From NCBI GenBank assembly GCA_964244585.1, contig CAXTJM010000016.1, positions 15,622 to 79,621 on the forward strand: DNA of 64,000 bases, read 5' to 3'. Positions 1 through 10,255 of the stretch are shown piece after piece. Numbering within the stretch: position 1 is the stretch's first letter; every line of letters starts with the position of its first letter. The notes below the pieces were generated by a model. It saw nothing but the letters and a program-made list of their open reading frames with translations. It ran no database searches and was not told where the DNA came from. Both the position numbers and the translations under genes were made by a program. The DNA comes from LMUY01 sp964244585 (GTDB lineage: Bacteria; Pseudomonadota; Alphaproteobacteria; Acetobacterales; Acetobacteraceae).

Positions 1-924
1 ATCCACCTCGGCGAAGTTCCACACGATCATCTTGGGCCGTTGCTTCTTGAAGCCGTCGCTGTTGACGAAATTCAGCATGTTGTAGAACGGGCTGAACTGA
101 TGGACCTTCCACAACAGCGAAACCGGCCGGTTCAATTGCTCGGACACCACGTTGGCGAAGCCGTAGGCTGGCTGCATGAAGCTGTTGCCGATGACGATGG
201 TGTCGGCCGCATCGTCCGCCAACAACCCGGCGCCGCCGGTCTCGGCCGGCTTGCGCACCATGTAGCTTTGAAACGGATATTTCGACTGGTCTGCCTGGGG
301 CAACAGCGCCGCGAGATCGTTGCGCTCCTGCAAGACCGGCGTCGCGGCGGCGAGCTTCGTGCCCGGCGTGGCAGATGCTGGAAGCTGGAACTTATCCTTG
401 ATCGCGGCCGCGACGAAAATCGCGGCCTTTTCCGCACCCGGGGCGGTCCAATGGGTGTCCGCCTTGAAGAACAGCACATCGGCCGGGTTCTGCTTGCGCG
501 CGCCGGCGAACATGGTGGCCTGGTCCGGCACGAGCGTGCCGGGTCGGCGAAGCTCTTCCAAGGCCACGCCATAGCGCTTTTCCGCGTCGGGAGACCATTT
601 GACGTCGGCTGGCAGGAACTCCCGGTACACGCGGGATTTCGCCGGCGTGTACGACAGCACGATTTCGATCCGGGCCGCCTTCAGCACCGCAACCGCCTCG
701 TTCACCATCTGGGCCGTCCGGCGGACCAGAGCCAGGTCGCTGCGCCGTATCTCGTCGAATGCGGGGAACAGCCAGCCATCCGTCCCGATCACGCACGAAT
801 TGACGATGGCGGCGGATGCGGACGGCGCGGCGGCGAAAAGCCCGGCGGCCGCCCCCCCGGCCAACAGGCTACGGCGCCCGAGCTTGGCAGGAACTTGAGA
901 ATGAAGGCGCACACCATCAGTCAT
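1..924 (-). CDS. AlgX/AlgJ-like SGNH O-acetyltransferase-type protein of the cellulose operon (partial, runs off left edge)
   Basis: The visible 308 codons begin with a Tat-like signal (GRRSLLAGG at residues 16-24, then an Ala-rich stretch), so export by the twin-arginine route is likely. The catalytic signature of the AlgX/AlgJ SGNH family is present: ADTHW around residues 155-159 (Asp156, His158) and a Ser in GNSF at 246-249. These proteins transfer or handle acetyl groups on exported polysaccharide in the periplasm. It lies 76 bases after bcsD on the same strand, where other acetic acid bacteria carry bglX or, in their second operon, the bcsX/bcsY acyl-transfer genes. I infer a role in acylating cellulose or a related polymer. 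The canonical GDS is GNS here. A partner MBOAT acyltransferase, if any, would lie beyond the edge. The ATG at 924 gives the full signal peptide. Confidence 0.75.
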   Translation of the reverse strand, partial: MTDGVRLHSQVPAKLGRRSLLAGGAAAGLFAAAPSASAAIVNSCVIGTDGWLFPAFDEIRRSDLALVRRTAQMVNEAVAVLKAARIEIVLSYTPAKSRVYREFLPADVKWSPDAEKRYGVALEELRRPGTLVPDQATMFAGARKQNPADVLFFKADTHWTAPGAEKAAIFVAAAIKDKFQLPASATPGTKLAAATPVLQERNDLAALLPQADQSKYPFQSYMVRKPAETGGAGLLADDAADTIVIGNSFMQPAYGFANVVSEQLNRPVSLLWKVHQFSPFYNMLNFVNSDGFKKQRPKMIVWNFAEVD

Positions 925-1000
925 ACATCGGCTCCGCCGGGATTTGGCAACCACCTACACCATGAATGCTAACGGCCGGACAATGCATGGCATGGCGGCC

Positions 1001-1465
1001 TCAGCGACGCGCATATCCCATCATGACGGTGGTGCCTGCGCCACCGGGGACGCGGCGGGTGGAAAGCGAGGACTGGCTGCCCGGTTGTTGCGACAGCCAC
1101 CCGTCATACAGCCCCTCCAACAGGGCGCTCAGCCATTGGCCTGCCGGCGTTCCCAACGAGCCGACGCGCGGGAAGCCGTCATGGACGATCCGGAGCACCC
1201 GGTCCGCCTCGTTCACCTGTAAAGCGACGCTGCCCCAGCCTACGCCCTGCAACACGTCGTTCATCTCGATCTCCAGCGCAGTCAGGGACTGCACCGGCGG
1301 AAGCGGCATCAGCCGGGACATGCGGCGGCCGACGCCGCGGAGCATGTCGTCGCGGTCGCCGATGCCTGCCAGGCTGTCGACCTCCTCCGCCAAGGCACGC
1401 AAGAAGGGCCGCCACTGCACCGCCGGCTGCTGCGACCAGGCGGCGCCGGTTGCGGATTCATCCAT
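1001..1465 (-). CDS. bcsD: Cellulose synthase subunit BcsD
   Basis: A 154-residue protein, the usual length for BcsD (about 156 in Komagataeibacter). BcsD is a periplasmic octamer that lines up glucan chains leaving the synthase complexes, and it promotes crystalline cellulose I ribbons. The WRPFLRALAEEVDS stretch near residue 17 and the C-terminal DGWLSQQ region fit the family. The ATG at 1465 was chosen because GGAAGG stands 8 bases upstream; an earlier in-frame start would overlap the end of bcsC. The stop of bcsC lies only 13 bases before this start, so the two are co-transcribed. BcsD is confined mainly to acetic acid bacteria and some proteobacteria, which supports the lineage call. Confidence 0.88.
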   Translation of the reverse strand: MDESATGAAWSQQPAVQWRPFLRALAEEVDSLAGIGDRDDMLRGVGRRMSRLMPLPPVQSLTALEIEMNDVLQGVGWGSVALQVNEADRVLRIVHDGFPRVGSLGTPAGQWLSALLEGLYDGWLSQQPGSQSSLSTRRVPGGAGTTVMMGYARR

Positions 1466-1478
1466 GCTAGCCGCCTTC

Positions 1479-4400
1479 CTATAACGGGTCGTTGAAAACG
1501 TAGCGCGCATAGACCAGGCCGGTGCCCTCGGTGAAGTTGCCCGACCGGTCGAAGCCGGCGCGCGCGCCGATATGCAGGTCGTTCGTCACGCGATAGTCGA
1601 TGTCCGCATGCGCCCCGCCCGCCACGCCCGTGTCGTTAAACCCGGCAAAGCGCGTGGCCACGCCGGTGTTGGTCGTCGCCAACTGGTTCAACGCGGCCTG
1701 CTGGGACGGATCGTTCGGGAAAACCAGCGCGCTCTTGGCCCGGAAGGTCTGCACGCCGACCGACCCGCCGACCGAATAGCTGAGATCCGGCGTGACCTGT
1801 TGCTTGTAGTTGACCGGGATCAACGCGGCGAAGAATTGCTGCGGACTGAAGTAGCCGCCGCTGCCGAAGGAGAAGTTGTCGAGGTTCTTGTTGAAGGCGA
1901 AATATACCAGGTCGAGCCCGGTCCGGACCTCCTGGGTCGGCGTGGTCCAGACGGGAAGGTTAAACCCAGCCCCGGCCTCGACCTCGGTGTTGGACTTGAC
2001 ATGGTCGCCGACCAGCACGCCGCCGCCCGCACCCGCATAGTAGCTCACCGTGCCGACGGTCCCTTCGAGCTGGGCATGGCCGCGGTTGCGGGTCACGCCG
2101 CCCCAGTTCTCCCCCGTCAGCGGGTCGCGCTGGCCGGCATAGGACAGCAGGCTGTCCGTCACGGAACGGCGCTCGCCCAGCACGCGAAGGGTTAGGTTGT
2201 TGGTGATCCTGGGGGCGAACTCGACGCCGCCGATGATCTGGCTCTCTTTGAAGCCGATGGGCGAACTGCCGATGTCCGCGGAGACGAAATCGTACGAGTA
2301 GCCGACATCCAGCCCGGTGCCGTATGCCGACTGGTCCCTGCTCTTGCGGAAGGTCGTACCGGCCGGCGCCAACGGGTTGTTGCCGAACAGGGCTTCGTTG
2401 GCGGCGGAGATCTGTCCGGAGAACAAGGCGGTCGGCGTGACCTGAACCTTTAGCCGTCCATAGCCGTTCGGCGAGAAGCTGGCCTCCAGCGGGGCTTCGA
2501 GCGAGAAGAGCTGGGCGACGCCCTCGTTGCCCGACCGGCCGCGGAACACCAGCGAGCCTTCGGCCCGCGGCACCACATCTGCCGAGACCTGCTGGATGCT
2601 GCGGTCGATGTCGGCGGTCAGCGGATCGATCGGCTGGCGTTGCACCGCCGTCCCGCGCACACCGAGTATGCCACCCGGTGCGGAGTTCGGCTCATCCAGC
2701 GTCGGGGATGGCGAGGAACGGAACGGATTGCTGAAGTTTCCGGCGCCTGAATCGCCCGGCACGTCCTGCGTCACCTGGATCGGTGTCGCCGGGACCGGCA
2801 GGGTGGCAGGCCGCCGGGTCGATCCCGGGGCCAGCGGCGCGTCATCGAGGCTGGTTGCCCCGTTCAACTGCGGCGCCCTTACGTCGTCGGCGGAAGCCGG
2901 CGGCAGGTACTGGGCATACCGCTCATACTCGCGCGTCACCGGCTCGGCGGCGGCGACGTCGGACACGGGCATCGGGGACGCGTCGTTCGCGACGTCGCCC
3001 GGTATGTTCAGCGCATATTGCCGGCCGAGCAGCCAGGCATCCGGCATCACGCCGGACGCGTCCGAACTGCTGGGCGCATCCAGTTGCTTGCTGCGAAGCG
3101 TCCGCGCGGTGCGCAATTCCGTCAGGGCCTGGCCGCTATGGCCTTGTGCCCGGGCGACGTTGGCCGACGCGACCCAGGCCAGCGGCTCGTCGGAGAACTC
3201 CTCCCGGGTTCTGGCGGCGACATCGGCGGCGCGCGCCGTGTTGCCGGCCGCCAGCGCCGCACTGATCAGCGCGATGCGCACGTTCAGGCTGCTCGGATTG
3301 CGCTTGAGCAGTTCCTCGGTGATGGCCACCGCCTTGGCAGGCTGGCTGTGCGCCTCATAGAGCCGGGCGAGCGCCATGTTCAGGTCCGGGTTTTCCGGAT
3401 CCCGCGCCAGCCGTGGCGCAAGCTCGTCATAGGCATCGGCAGTGTTGCCGCCATTGGCCAGGCGGTCGGCCGATATCACGGCGGCATTGTCACGGACACC
3501 GGCCAGGTTGGTGCGCTCAAGCGGGTTGAGCCGGTCGGCCTGCAGCCCGGCGGTTACCAACTGGGCGTCGCGCGAGTAGCCGGCGGCGACCAGCATGCCG
3601 CCATAGGCGATACGCTGCGCCGGGAGAGGCGGCCGGCTGGCGTTGAGCGCCGTCCGGATCACCTCGCGGGCAGCCGGCTTGTCGTTGTCCTTGATCAGTT
3701 CCTGTGCGAACGCCACGCCGCGGTCGCCGGACGGATCCGGCTTCGCAGCCAGCAAGACCATGCGCCGGACCATCGCATCCCGGCTGCTCTGCGCCTTGGC
3801 ATCGGCCACGTCGGTCGCGACGTCCGCCTGCATGGCAGCCCCCCGCATGGCCGGGCTGCGCCCGCCGGGCGGCAGGCGGTTGACCAGCGTGGTGACTAGC
3901 GGCCAATCCCTGGCACTCTCGGCGTAGTAGACACCGGCCTGCAACTGGTCGGCGGATGGTTTCGCCGCGGACAGCACCGGGCTCATGACCTCGCGTGCAT
4001 CGCCGGCCTGGTCCTGCGCGAGCAAGGCCCGCGACAATTCGAGGCGAACCCAGGGGTCGGCCGGTGCGTCGGCAACGGCCGACCGCAGCAATGCGAGCCG
4101 GGCCGCCGGGTCGCTGGAGCTCCTCGCCTGTTCGACCAGTTGCTGCGCCCGGGTTCCGCCAACGGCGCCTCCGGTGACGCCGGCGCGGGCGAACACCTGC
4201 TGCGCCTCGTCTGCCTTGCCTTCGCGGGTCAGCACCCCTGCGAGCCCGGTCAGCGCCGCGACGTTCTTTGGCTGGCTGCGAAGCACCGTGCGGAACGACG
4301 CCTCGGCCTCCGGCAGCTTGCCCGCGCGGGCCTGGATGTCGCCGAGCTGCAGGTAGTTGCCGAGGTTGGGTCGGTTGCCCATCAGGCGGCGGAGGGTGGC

Positions 4401-5603
4401 CTCGGCAGCGGCATACTCGCCCCGCCTGGTGAGCACGCCCACCTGTTCGTAGCCGCGACGGATTGCGGCGCCGCCATCGCCGCCTCCCCCAACCACGCCG
4501 CCGCGGTTGCCGCTGGCCAATGCGGCCGAGTCCAGCCCCACCGCACTCAGGAGTTCCTCCTTCCGGTCGGGCGCCAGAGCGATGGCCTTGTCGATCAGGC
4601 CCTTCGCATCCGCCATGCGGCCTTGCTGCTTGCGGATCAAGGCCAGCATGGCCAGCGAGTCGACATCGTTGGGGTTGTAGGAGAGTGCCGTATTGAAGTT
4701 CTTCTCGGCTTCGGCCGTCTGCTTGTCGCCGAGCGCGTCGTAGCCCGCCAGGCGCGACCGTATGCCGGTATCGGGAATCGTGCGCGTCAGCTCGGTCTTC
4801 TTCGAGTCGAGTTCCGCATCGGACGGGTTCTGCTTCAGGTAGGCGTTGAGCTGGGCCTGGGTCCGGTCATCGTCGCTGGACCAGATCAGCGCCTGCCGCC
4901 AGGCGGCGACGGCCTGTTGGCGGATCGACGGAAGCTGCGACAGCGCGGCCAACCGATCCACGCCGTCGGCACGCGTCCCTTCGTGGTAGGTGAGCGCCTG
5001 CGCGAAGGCGAGCTGCGTGCGCAGGTCCTGCGGATTGGACCGGACCTGCGCTGCCAAGCCCTCGCGCGCGGCATCCCAGTTCCCGTCGGTCGACGCAAGC
5101 GTCTGATAGTATTCGGCCGCCAAGGAGGGCGGCGGCGTCTGGCTCTTGAACGCCCTGCGATAGGCCGCAATGGCGTCGGCCGGTTTGCCGGCTTGTGCAA
5201 GGCGGCGTGCATCCGCAAGGGCCGCATTGTCCAGCGGGCCGGCACGGAGAACCTGTTGGATGCTCTCGATACGGGGATCGTCCGGCCGGACCGCCCGCAG
5301 CTTGCCCAGGGCCGCCAGGGCGACCTGCTGGTTCCCCCGCTCCGCTGCCGCCTGGGCCTGCGCTGCCAACGCGTCCGGATTGCGCGGGTCGAGCGTCAGG
5401 ACGCGCGTCAGCGCCTCGTCCGCACGTTGCGAGTCGTCCTTGCCGCGCCAGTAATTGGCCTGGTCGAGCAGCACCCGGATCGCATCCGCGGTGCTGGCCT
5501 GGGTCGTCGGCGAGGCAGGGTCCTGGGCCCGCGCCGCCACCATCGGGATCACCGTGGCGGAGGCAAGAAGCAGCAGGCGGAAAGCCGGGGGATACGGTCT
5601 CAT
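1479..5603 (-). CDS. bcsC: Cellulose export outer-membrane protein BcsC (TPR plus beta-barrel)
   Basis: A 1374-residue protein. A signal peptide (about residues 1-26, ending VAARAQ) is followed by roughly 900 residues of Ala/Leu-rich tetratricopeptide repeats. Next comes a Pro/Ser-rich linker and, from about residue 1030 to the end, a Gly/aromatic-rich BcsC C-terminal barrel domain that ends in phenylalanine-containing strands (YARYVFNDPL). It forms the periplasmic scaffold and outer-membrane pore through which the glucan leaves. The start at 5603 has GAGGAAA 6-12 bases upstream and lies 11 bases after the bcsAB stop; a longer in-frame reading would run back into bcsAB. It is translated in series with bcsAB and bcsD. 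The call is firm; repeat boundaries were not computed. Confidence 0.92.
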   Translation of the reverse strand: MRPYPPAFRLLLLASATVIPMVAARAQDPASPTTQASTADAIRVLLDQANYWRGKDDSQRADEALTRVLTLDPRNPDALAAQAQAAAERGNQQVALAALGKLRAVRPDDPRIESIQQVLRAGPLDNAALADARRLAQAGKPADAIAAYRRAFKSQTPPPSLAAEYYQTLASTDGNWDAAREGLAAQVRSNPQDLRTQLAFAQALTYHEGTRADGVDRLAALSQLPSIRQQAVAAWRQALIWSSDDDRTQAQLNAYLKQNPSDAELDSKKTELTRTIPDTGIRSRLAGYDALGDKQTAEAEKNFNTALSYNPNDVDSLAMLALIRKQQGRMADAKGLIDKAIALAPDRKEELLSAVGLDSAALASGNRGGVVGGGGDGGAAIRRGYEQVGVLTRRGEYAAAEATLRRLMGNRPNLGNYLQLGDIQARAGKLPEAEASFRTVLRSQPKNVAALTGLAGVLTREGKADEAQQVFARAGVTGGAVGGTRAQQLVEQARSSSDPAARLALLRSAVADAPADPWVRLELSRALLAQDQAGDAREVMSPVLSAAKPSADQLQAGVYYAESARDWPLVTTLVNRLPPGGRSPAMRGAAMQADVATDVADAKAQSSRDAMVRRMVLLAAKPDPSGDRGVAFAQELIKDNDKPAAREVIRTALNASRPPLPAQRIAYGGMLVAAGYSRDAQLVTAGLQADRLNPLERTNLAGVRDNAAVISADRLANGGNTADAYDELAPRLARDPENPDLNMALARLYEAHSQPAKAVAITEELLKRNPSSLNVRIALISAALAAGNTARAADVAARTREEFSDEPLAWVASANVARAQGHSGQALTELRTARTLRSKQLDAPSSSDASGVMPDAWLLGRQYALNIPGDVANDASPMPVSDVAAAEPVTREYERYAQYLPPASADDVRAPQLNGATSLDDAPLAPGSTRRPATLPVPATPIQVTQDVPGDSGAGNFSNPFRSSPSPTLDEPNSAPGGILGVRGTAVQRQPIDPLTADIDRSIQQVSADVVPRAEGSLVFRGRSGNEGVAQLFSLEAPLEASFSPNGYGRLKVQVTPTALFSGQISAANEALFGNNPLAPAGTTFRKSRDQSAYGTGLDVGYSYDFVSADIGSSPIGFKESQIIGGVEFAPRITNNLTLRVLGERRSVTDSLLSYAGQRDPLTGENWGGVTRNRGHAQLEGTVGTVSYYAGAGGGVLVGDHVKSNTEVEAGAGFNLPVWTTPTQEVRTGLDLVYFAFNKNLDNFSFGSGGYFSPQQFFAALIPVNYKQQVTPDLSYSVGGSVGVQTFRAKSALVFPNDPSQQAALNQLATTNTGVATRFAGFNDTGVAGGAHADIDYRVTNDLHIGARAGFDRSGNFTEGTGLVYARYVFNDPL

Positions 5604-5614
5604 AGACAGTTTCC

Positions 5615-8600
5615 TCAGAGACGCCGGGTCGGGATCGTGCGGGTGCGCAGGGCCGCCCGGCGACGCAGCGCGAAGAAGTAGAAGATCGCGACCAATAGGC
5701 AGCCGATGATCAGCACGCCCACGATGCCGAGCGGCGAGTCGCGCAGGTACCACGATGGGTAGAGCCAGAACGGCAGGGTGCCCGCCGTGTATTGGCTGCC
5801 CACCCGGTAGGAAGTGAACCGGCCGCCGGCGAGCAACGACAAGTCACCCTGGATCAGCGGTGCCTGATCCGGGTCCCGCAACGTCGTGACGATCGCCTCC
5901 ACCGCCGGCGCTGCGCCGCCCAGCAGCGCCACCACGCTGCGGTTGCCGTTCAGCGGGCTTTGTGCCCCGACCATCGCCGCGGTGTCGGTCCCGACGCTGG
6001 CGTTGAGGACCGTGGTCGCGCGCGCCCGGTCCTCCCGGGTGGGATCGCCGAACAGGCGGCGGACGCTGTCGAGTCCGCCGGACGTGCCCACCGCCAGCCG
6101 GTTCCCGTTCACCTGATAGGGGGAGTTCTTCAGCAGGTCCGCAGCGGGACCCAGGCGGGAGATGGTCCCCATCAGGAGCAGGTTGCGGTCGGATACGCTG
6201 TTGAGCGCCTCCGGCTTGACCACGACGTGGCGGATCACGGGATAGCCGGTCAACGAGCCGATCCGCCCCATCATGTCGAGGTAGGCGCCCACCTCCACCG
6301 GATTGGGTTGCGACGGCAGCACGACTGCGGTCTCGGACAGGTCCGCCATCCGCGTGAACGGAAAGCCCGAGCTGACGAAGTATGCGAGGTTCGGCAGTTC
6401 CGCGAAACGGTAGGCGCGGCTGATGTCGATCGTGCTGTCCGGGTCGACCGCCATGCGCACGTCCTGGGGCACAGCGACGCAGTCCCCCCGGTGCAGCGGC
6501 CGCGTGTCGAAGAAGAACTGCAGGTCGTTCTGGCCAAACACGTCATAGGCCGGCACGTCGACGCGGGACGTGGGCTCCGTCACGCCGAAGTTGAACAGGC
6601 GGGAGAACCAGGAGGCGCCGCGCGACGGCTCGGCCGCCAGCGGCAGGCTGGAGAGGTACAGGTCGTTGATCCCGACATCGAGGCGGGAGACCGCCAGGTC
6701 CTCGATCGGGCCGGGAGGGGCACGGTAGCGAAGATCCATAGGAAAGGCCCGGTTGCGCCAGGTGTACAGGTCGGGAGCGGTGCGGAACGGCACGCGCATC
6801 GTGCCGGGCACGTAGCCCGACCCCTGCAGCTCCGAGGCATCGACAAGTTCGCCGAACTTCACCGCCCGGTCGGACGGGATCCATGCCGGCGCATCATAGG
6901 CGATCCGCCGCGGGACGTCCGGCACCACGACCGTCGAGGCATCGCCCGACAGGGTCCTGCTGCCGAGCGTCAACGAGGTGGCCGCGGCAACCGCCTCCGC
7001 GCCCGTCCGCCCGGCGATCACCAGCAGGGAGGAGCTCGGATCGTTGGGGTTCGGCACCACCGCCAAGGTGGGGCCGTTCAGTGGCGGCAACGTGATGCTG
7101 GAGGGACGGTCGGCGCCGCTGACCACTACCACGGCATTACCCTCCGCCGGCGCATCGCCCACCACCGGGAAAGTCGCGCCGCGGAAATCGGCCAACTGGC
7201 CGAACCAGGAGGATACGATGCCGGCCGTCTGCAACGACTCGTTGGACGGGTTGGCCGGCAGCACGAACGGCAGCGACAGCATGGTCTTCTCGTGCGGATC
7301 GAAGAACGGCAGCGGCAGGCGCGATAGGTCGCGCTGCGGCGGCAACCGCTCCAGCGTCAGCGTCAGCGTGGAGGTGTCGGAAATCGTCGACCAAAGCAGG
7401 CCGCTGAGCGGATCGTTGCATTCCGGCGTGTAGCGGCCGGTGAAGCGGAAGTTGAGCCTGTTGTTGTCCTGGAAGAACACCGGGCTAATCGGCAACTCGA
7501 AATTCTCGAACCGAGGCTGGTCGCGGTTGACCGGTATCGTGCCGACATACTGCTCGTTCATCGTCACGGTGACGTTGCTGAATTCCGGGATCAAGGCAGG
7601 CGACATGGCGCCGGACAGGTTCAGCGTGGCCGCGGTGACGACCTCGTCGGCACGGATACCAAACTGCACGCCCTGCAACTCGCTCGTGCCCCGCAGGGTC
7701 AACGGGCCGAGCGCCCCGAGCTGGTGCAGCGTCAGGACCAGTTGACGGGTCTGGGCCGCGCCGGCGCCCACGGCTGGCGTGAAGGATGCGGGCTGCGCCG
7801 TTTGGGCGGGTTGCGGGACCAAGCCGGCATTTCCGACGCCGGGCAGCGGCGGCGGCGATGCGTCCGAGGTGGCGGGCGGTGCGGCAGGTGCGGCGGCCGG
7901 GGCGGACACGGGCTGCCCGACCGGCGTGCCGAGCAGGCCCGGAACACGCGGCGGCGTCGCGCTCAGCGCCGGTGCGCTGTTTGGGACCGGGCGGATGACG
8001 AACCCGCCAGGCTGGGAACCCTGGGACACCGTGGCCTGGGAATGCGCCGCGGCAGGAACCAGCATCAGGGCGATGGCCGCGGCCGTCCCGACCAACTGGC
8101 GGCGGCCGGGTGCCGCCGGGCCGCTGCCGGTGGGGCGACGCGGCGCGCGGTCCGGCGCGCGGAACAACCCCCGGATGCTGACCAGAACGCGATAGAGGCT
8201 GGCAAGGGGACGATCCACCGGATAGGCGCTCCAATCGGTCCAGGCATCGGCCCGGCCAAATACCACTTGAACGATCGCCGCCTCGTCGGCGACGCTCGCC
8301 GGCTGGAAGCTCACTTGCAGGAACCGCTGCTCCCAGCGGAGCAGGCGCGCCGGGATGAGCACCGGCTCGCCGCCGATGACAAACTCGAACTGCACCAATG
8401 CCCCGTCGGTCACGCCGAGCGGACGCTCCGCCACCACGGAACTGCCGCCCTGCGACAAGTCCTGCGTGATGCCGCTCACCGCGCGGCCATCCGGCAACAG
8501 GACCGAGACCGGCACGGTGGCGCGCACGCGTGCCCGGGTGCGCATCTGGCGCGTCTCGCGTCCGACAGCGAGCGCCGCCATCACGGTCAGCAGCGAGAAG

Positions 8601-10255
8601 CCACCCCAGATCGTATTCAGCAGAAGAGCCTGGAAGGTCAGCTGCTCGGTATGGAAGAACAGCATCCCGACCAGGCCGCGGATCACGCCCGCCACCAGGA
8701 AGAAGGCGAGGATCAGGTTGGGATAGACGGCGCCAAGGTCGAAATAGCCGTTCTCGAGCAGGCCGCCCTTGTTCGTCACGTTGAACTTGCCGCGCCGGGG
8801 GGCGAACAACGTCACCATCGTGACCCGCACCAGGAACAGCGCCAGCACCGTCTCGTAGATTTCCGACCAGAACGAGTGCCGATTGTTGCGTTGCAGGCGC
8901 GAATTGGTCGCCACCGAGTGGAAGATGTGCGGCAACGCATACGAGACGATCGCCAACGGCGACGCCGCGATGATGTTCAGGCCAAACAACAGGAACGCCA
9001 ATGGCGCGGTAAGAAACACCACGCGTGGCAGGGCGAAGAAGAAATGCCCCATTGCCTGGAGGTAGCAAACCCGCTGGCCCAGCGTCAGGCCGGGTCCGAA
9101 CATCGGGTTGTCCAGGCGGAAGATCTGGATCATCCCGCGTGCCCAGCGGATGCGCTGGCCGATATGCAGGATCAGCCGTTCGGTCGCCAAGCCCGCGGCG
9201 AGCGGCAGGCGCAGATAGGCGCTGTCCCAGCCGCGACGATGCATCTTCAGCATCGTGTGCGCGTCCTCGGTCACCGTCTCCACGGCGAAGCCGCCGATCT
9301 CCTCCAGGGCGGCACGGCGCAGCACGGCGCAGGAGCCGCAGAAGAAGGTGGAGTTCCAGTAGTCGTTGGCGTCCTGCACCAGGCCATAGAACATGTTGCC
9401 CTCGGCCGGCACCCGGGTGCCGGCAGCCAGGTTCCGCTGGAACGGGTCGGGCGAGTAGAAATGGTGCGGGGTCTGCACGAGCGCGTTGCGCGGCTCGGCA
9501 ACCATCCAGCCCATCGTCATCTGGAGGAAGGCGCGCGTCGGGATATGGTCGCTGTCGAACACCGCGATGAACTCGCCGTCGGTCTGCGCCAGCGCGTTGT
9601 TGAGGTTGCCCGCCTTGGCATGCAGGTTGTTCGAGCGGGTGATGTAGCCAATGCCGCATTCGGCGGCGAACTCGCGGAACTCCTCGCGGCGGCCGTCATC
9701 CAGCAGGTAGACGCGGATCTTCTCAGGCGGCCAGTCGATCGCCATGCAGCCCAGCACGGTGGCGCGGACGATCGACATCGGCTCGTTATAGGTCGGGACA
9801 TACACGTCGACCGTCGGCCACAACGCGAACTCGTCCGGCATCGGGATCGGCCGGCGCTCCAGCGGCCACAATGTCTGCACATAGCCCAGCACGAGCACGA
9901 TGATCGCGTAGCACTCCGCGACGGCCAGCCCGATGCCGAGCAACAGCTCGATGATGCTGGCGAAGTCCAGCGTCTCCGTCACCCGCCAGAAGATGTAGCG
10001 CAGCGATATCGCCAGGCTGAGGATGACCAGGAAAACAGACACATATCGATTCTTGAAGCGATTCGCGACGAGGAACACGATCGCCGAAGTCACCGCGAGG
10101 ATCGCTTGCTGGCGCGGCTCCAACTGGACCGTCGCCACCGCGATGATCAGCGCCAGGCCGAGGATGCCGCAGACGACGTCGATGATCCGGCTCAGCACGC
10201 TGCTATGCGACACCCCTTGCCAGCGTGCCCGCCGAACTCGAACCGTCTCACTCAT
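5615..10255 (-). CDS. bcsAB: Fused cellulose synthase BcsA-BcsB (GT2 synthase, PilZ, BcsB)
   Basis: A 1546-residue fusion, close to the 1550 of Komagataeibacter BcsAB. Residues 1-700 are BcsA: N-terminal membrane helices, then the GT2 core with DD at 186-187, DSD at 234-236, TED at 329-331 and the QRIRW product-binding motif at 367-371, then more helices. A PilZ domain follows with an RxxxR-type arginine cluster at 572-578 and DLSQGG at 599-604, so c-di-GMP is the expected activator. After a second signal-like helix near 720-740 and a Pro/Ala linker comes BcsB, the periplasmic partner, which ends in a transmembrane helix near 1505-1530 and an arginine-rich tail. It polymerises UDP-glucose into beta-1,4-glucan and passes it through the inner membrane. 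The ATG at 10255 has GAGGGA upstream; longer forms lack a family match. Confidence 0.95.
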   Translation of the reverse strand: MSETVRVRRARWQGVSHSSVLSRIIDVVCGILGLALIIAVATVQLEPRQQAILAVTSAIVFLVANRFKNRYVSVFLVILSLAISLRYIFWRVTETLDFASIIELLLGIGLAVAECYAIIVLVLGYVQTLWPLERRPIPMPDEFALWPTVDVYVPTYNEPMSIVRATVLGCMAIDWPPEKIRVYLLDDGRREEFREFAAECGIGYITRSNNLHAKAGNLNNALAQTDGEFIAVFDSDHIPTRAFLQMTMGWMVAEPRNALVQTPHHFYSPDPFQRNLAAGTRVPAEGNMFYGLVQDANDYWNSTFFCGSCAVLRRAALEEIGGFAVETVTEDAHTMLKMHRRGWDSAYLRLPLAAGLATERLILHIGQRIRWARGMIQIFRLDNPMFGPGLTLGQRVCYLQAMGHFFFALPRVVFLTAPLAFLLFGLNIIAASPLAIVSYALPHIFHSVATNSRLQRNNRHSFWSEIYETVLALFLVRVTMVTLFAPRRGKFNVTNKGGLLENGYFDLGAVYPNLILAFFLVAGVIRGLVGMLFFHTEQLTFQALLLNTIWGGFSLLTVMAALAVGRETRQMRTRARVRATVPVSVLLPDGRAVSGITQDLSQGGSSVVAERPLGVTDGALVQFEFVIGGEPVLIPARLLRWEQRFLQVSFQPASVADEAAIVQVVFGRADAWTDWSAYPVDRPLASLYRVLVSIRGLFRAPDRAPRRPTGSGPAAPGRRQLVGTAAAIALMLVPAAAHSQATVSQGSQPGGFVIRPVPNSAPALSATPPRVPGLLGTPVGQPVSAPAAAPAAPPATSDASPPPLPGVGNAGLVPQPAQTAQPASFTPAVGAGAAQTRQLVLTLHQLGALGPLTLRGTSELQGVQFGIRADEVVTAATLNLSGAMSPALIPEFSNVTVTMNEQYVGTIPVNRDQPRFENFELPISPVFFQDNNRLNFRFTGRYTPECNDPLSGLLWSTISDTSTLTLTLERLPPQRDLSRLPLPFFDPHEKTMLSLPFVLPANPSNESLQTAGIVSSWFGQLADFRGATFPVVGDAPAEGNAVVVVSGADRPSSITLPPLNGPTLAVVPNPNDPSSSLLVIAGRTGAEAVAAATSLTLGSRTLSGDASTVVVPDVPRRIAYDAPAWIPSDRAVKFGELVDASELQGSGYVPGTMRVPFRTAPDLYTWRNRAFPMDLRYRAPPGPIEDLAVSRLDVGINDLYLSSLPLAAEPSRGASWFSRLFNFGVTEPTSRVDVPAYDVFGQNDLQFFFDTRPLHRGDCVAVPQDVRMAVDPDSTIDISRAYRFAELPNLAYFVSSGFPFTRMADLSETAVVLPSQPNPVEVGAYLDMMGRIGSLTGYPVIRHVVVKPEALNSVSDRNLLLMGTISRLGPAADLLKNSPYQVNGNRLAVGTSGGLDSVRRLFGDPTREDRARATTVLNASVGTDTAAMVGAQSPLNGNRSVVALLGGAAPAVEAIVTTLRDPDQAPLIQGDLSLLAGGRFTSYRVGSQYTAGTLPFWLYPSWYLRDSPLGIVGVLIIGCLLVAIFYFFALRRRAALRTRTIPTRRL

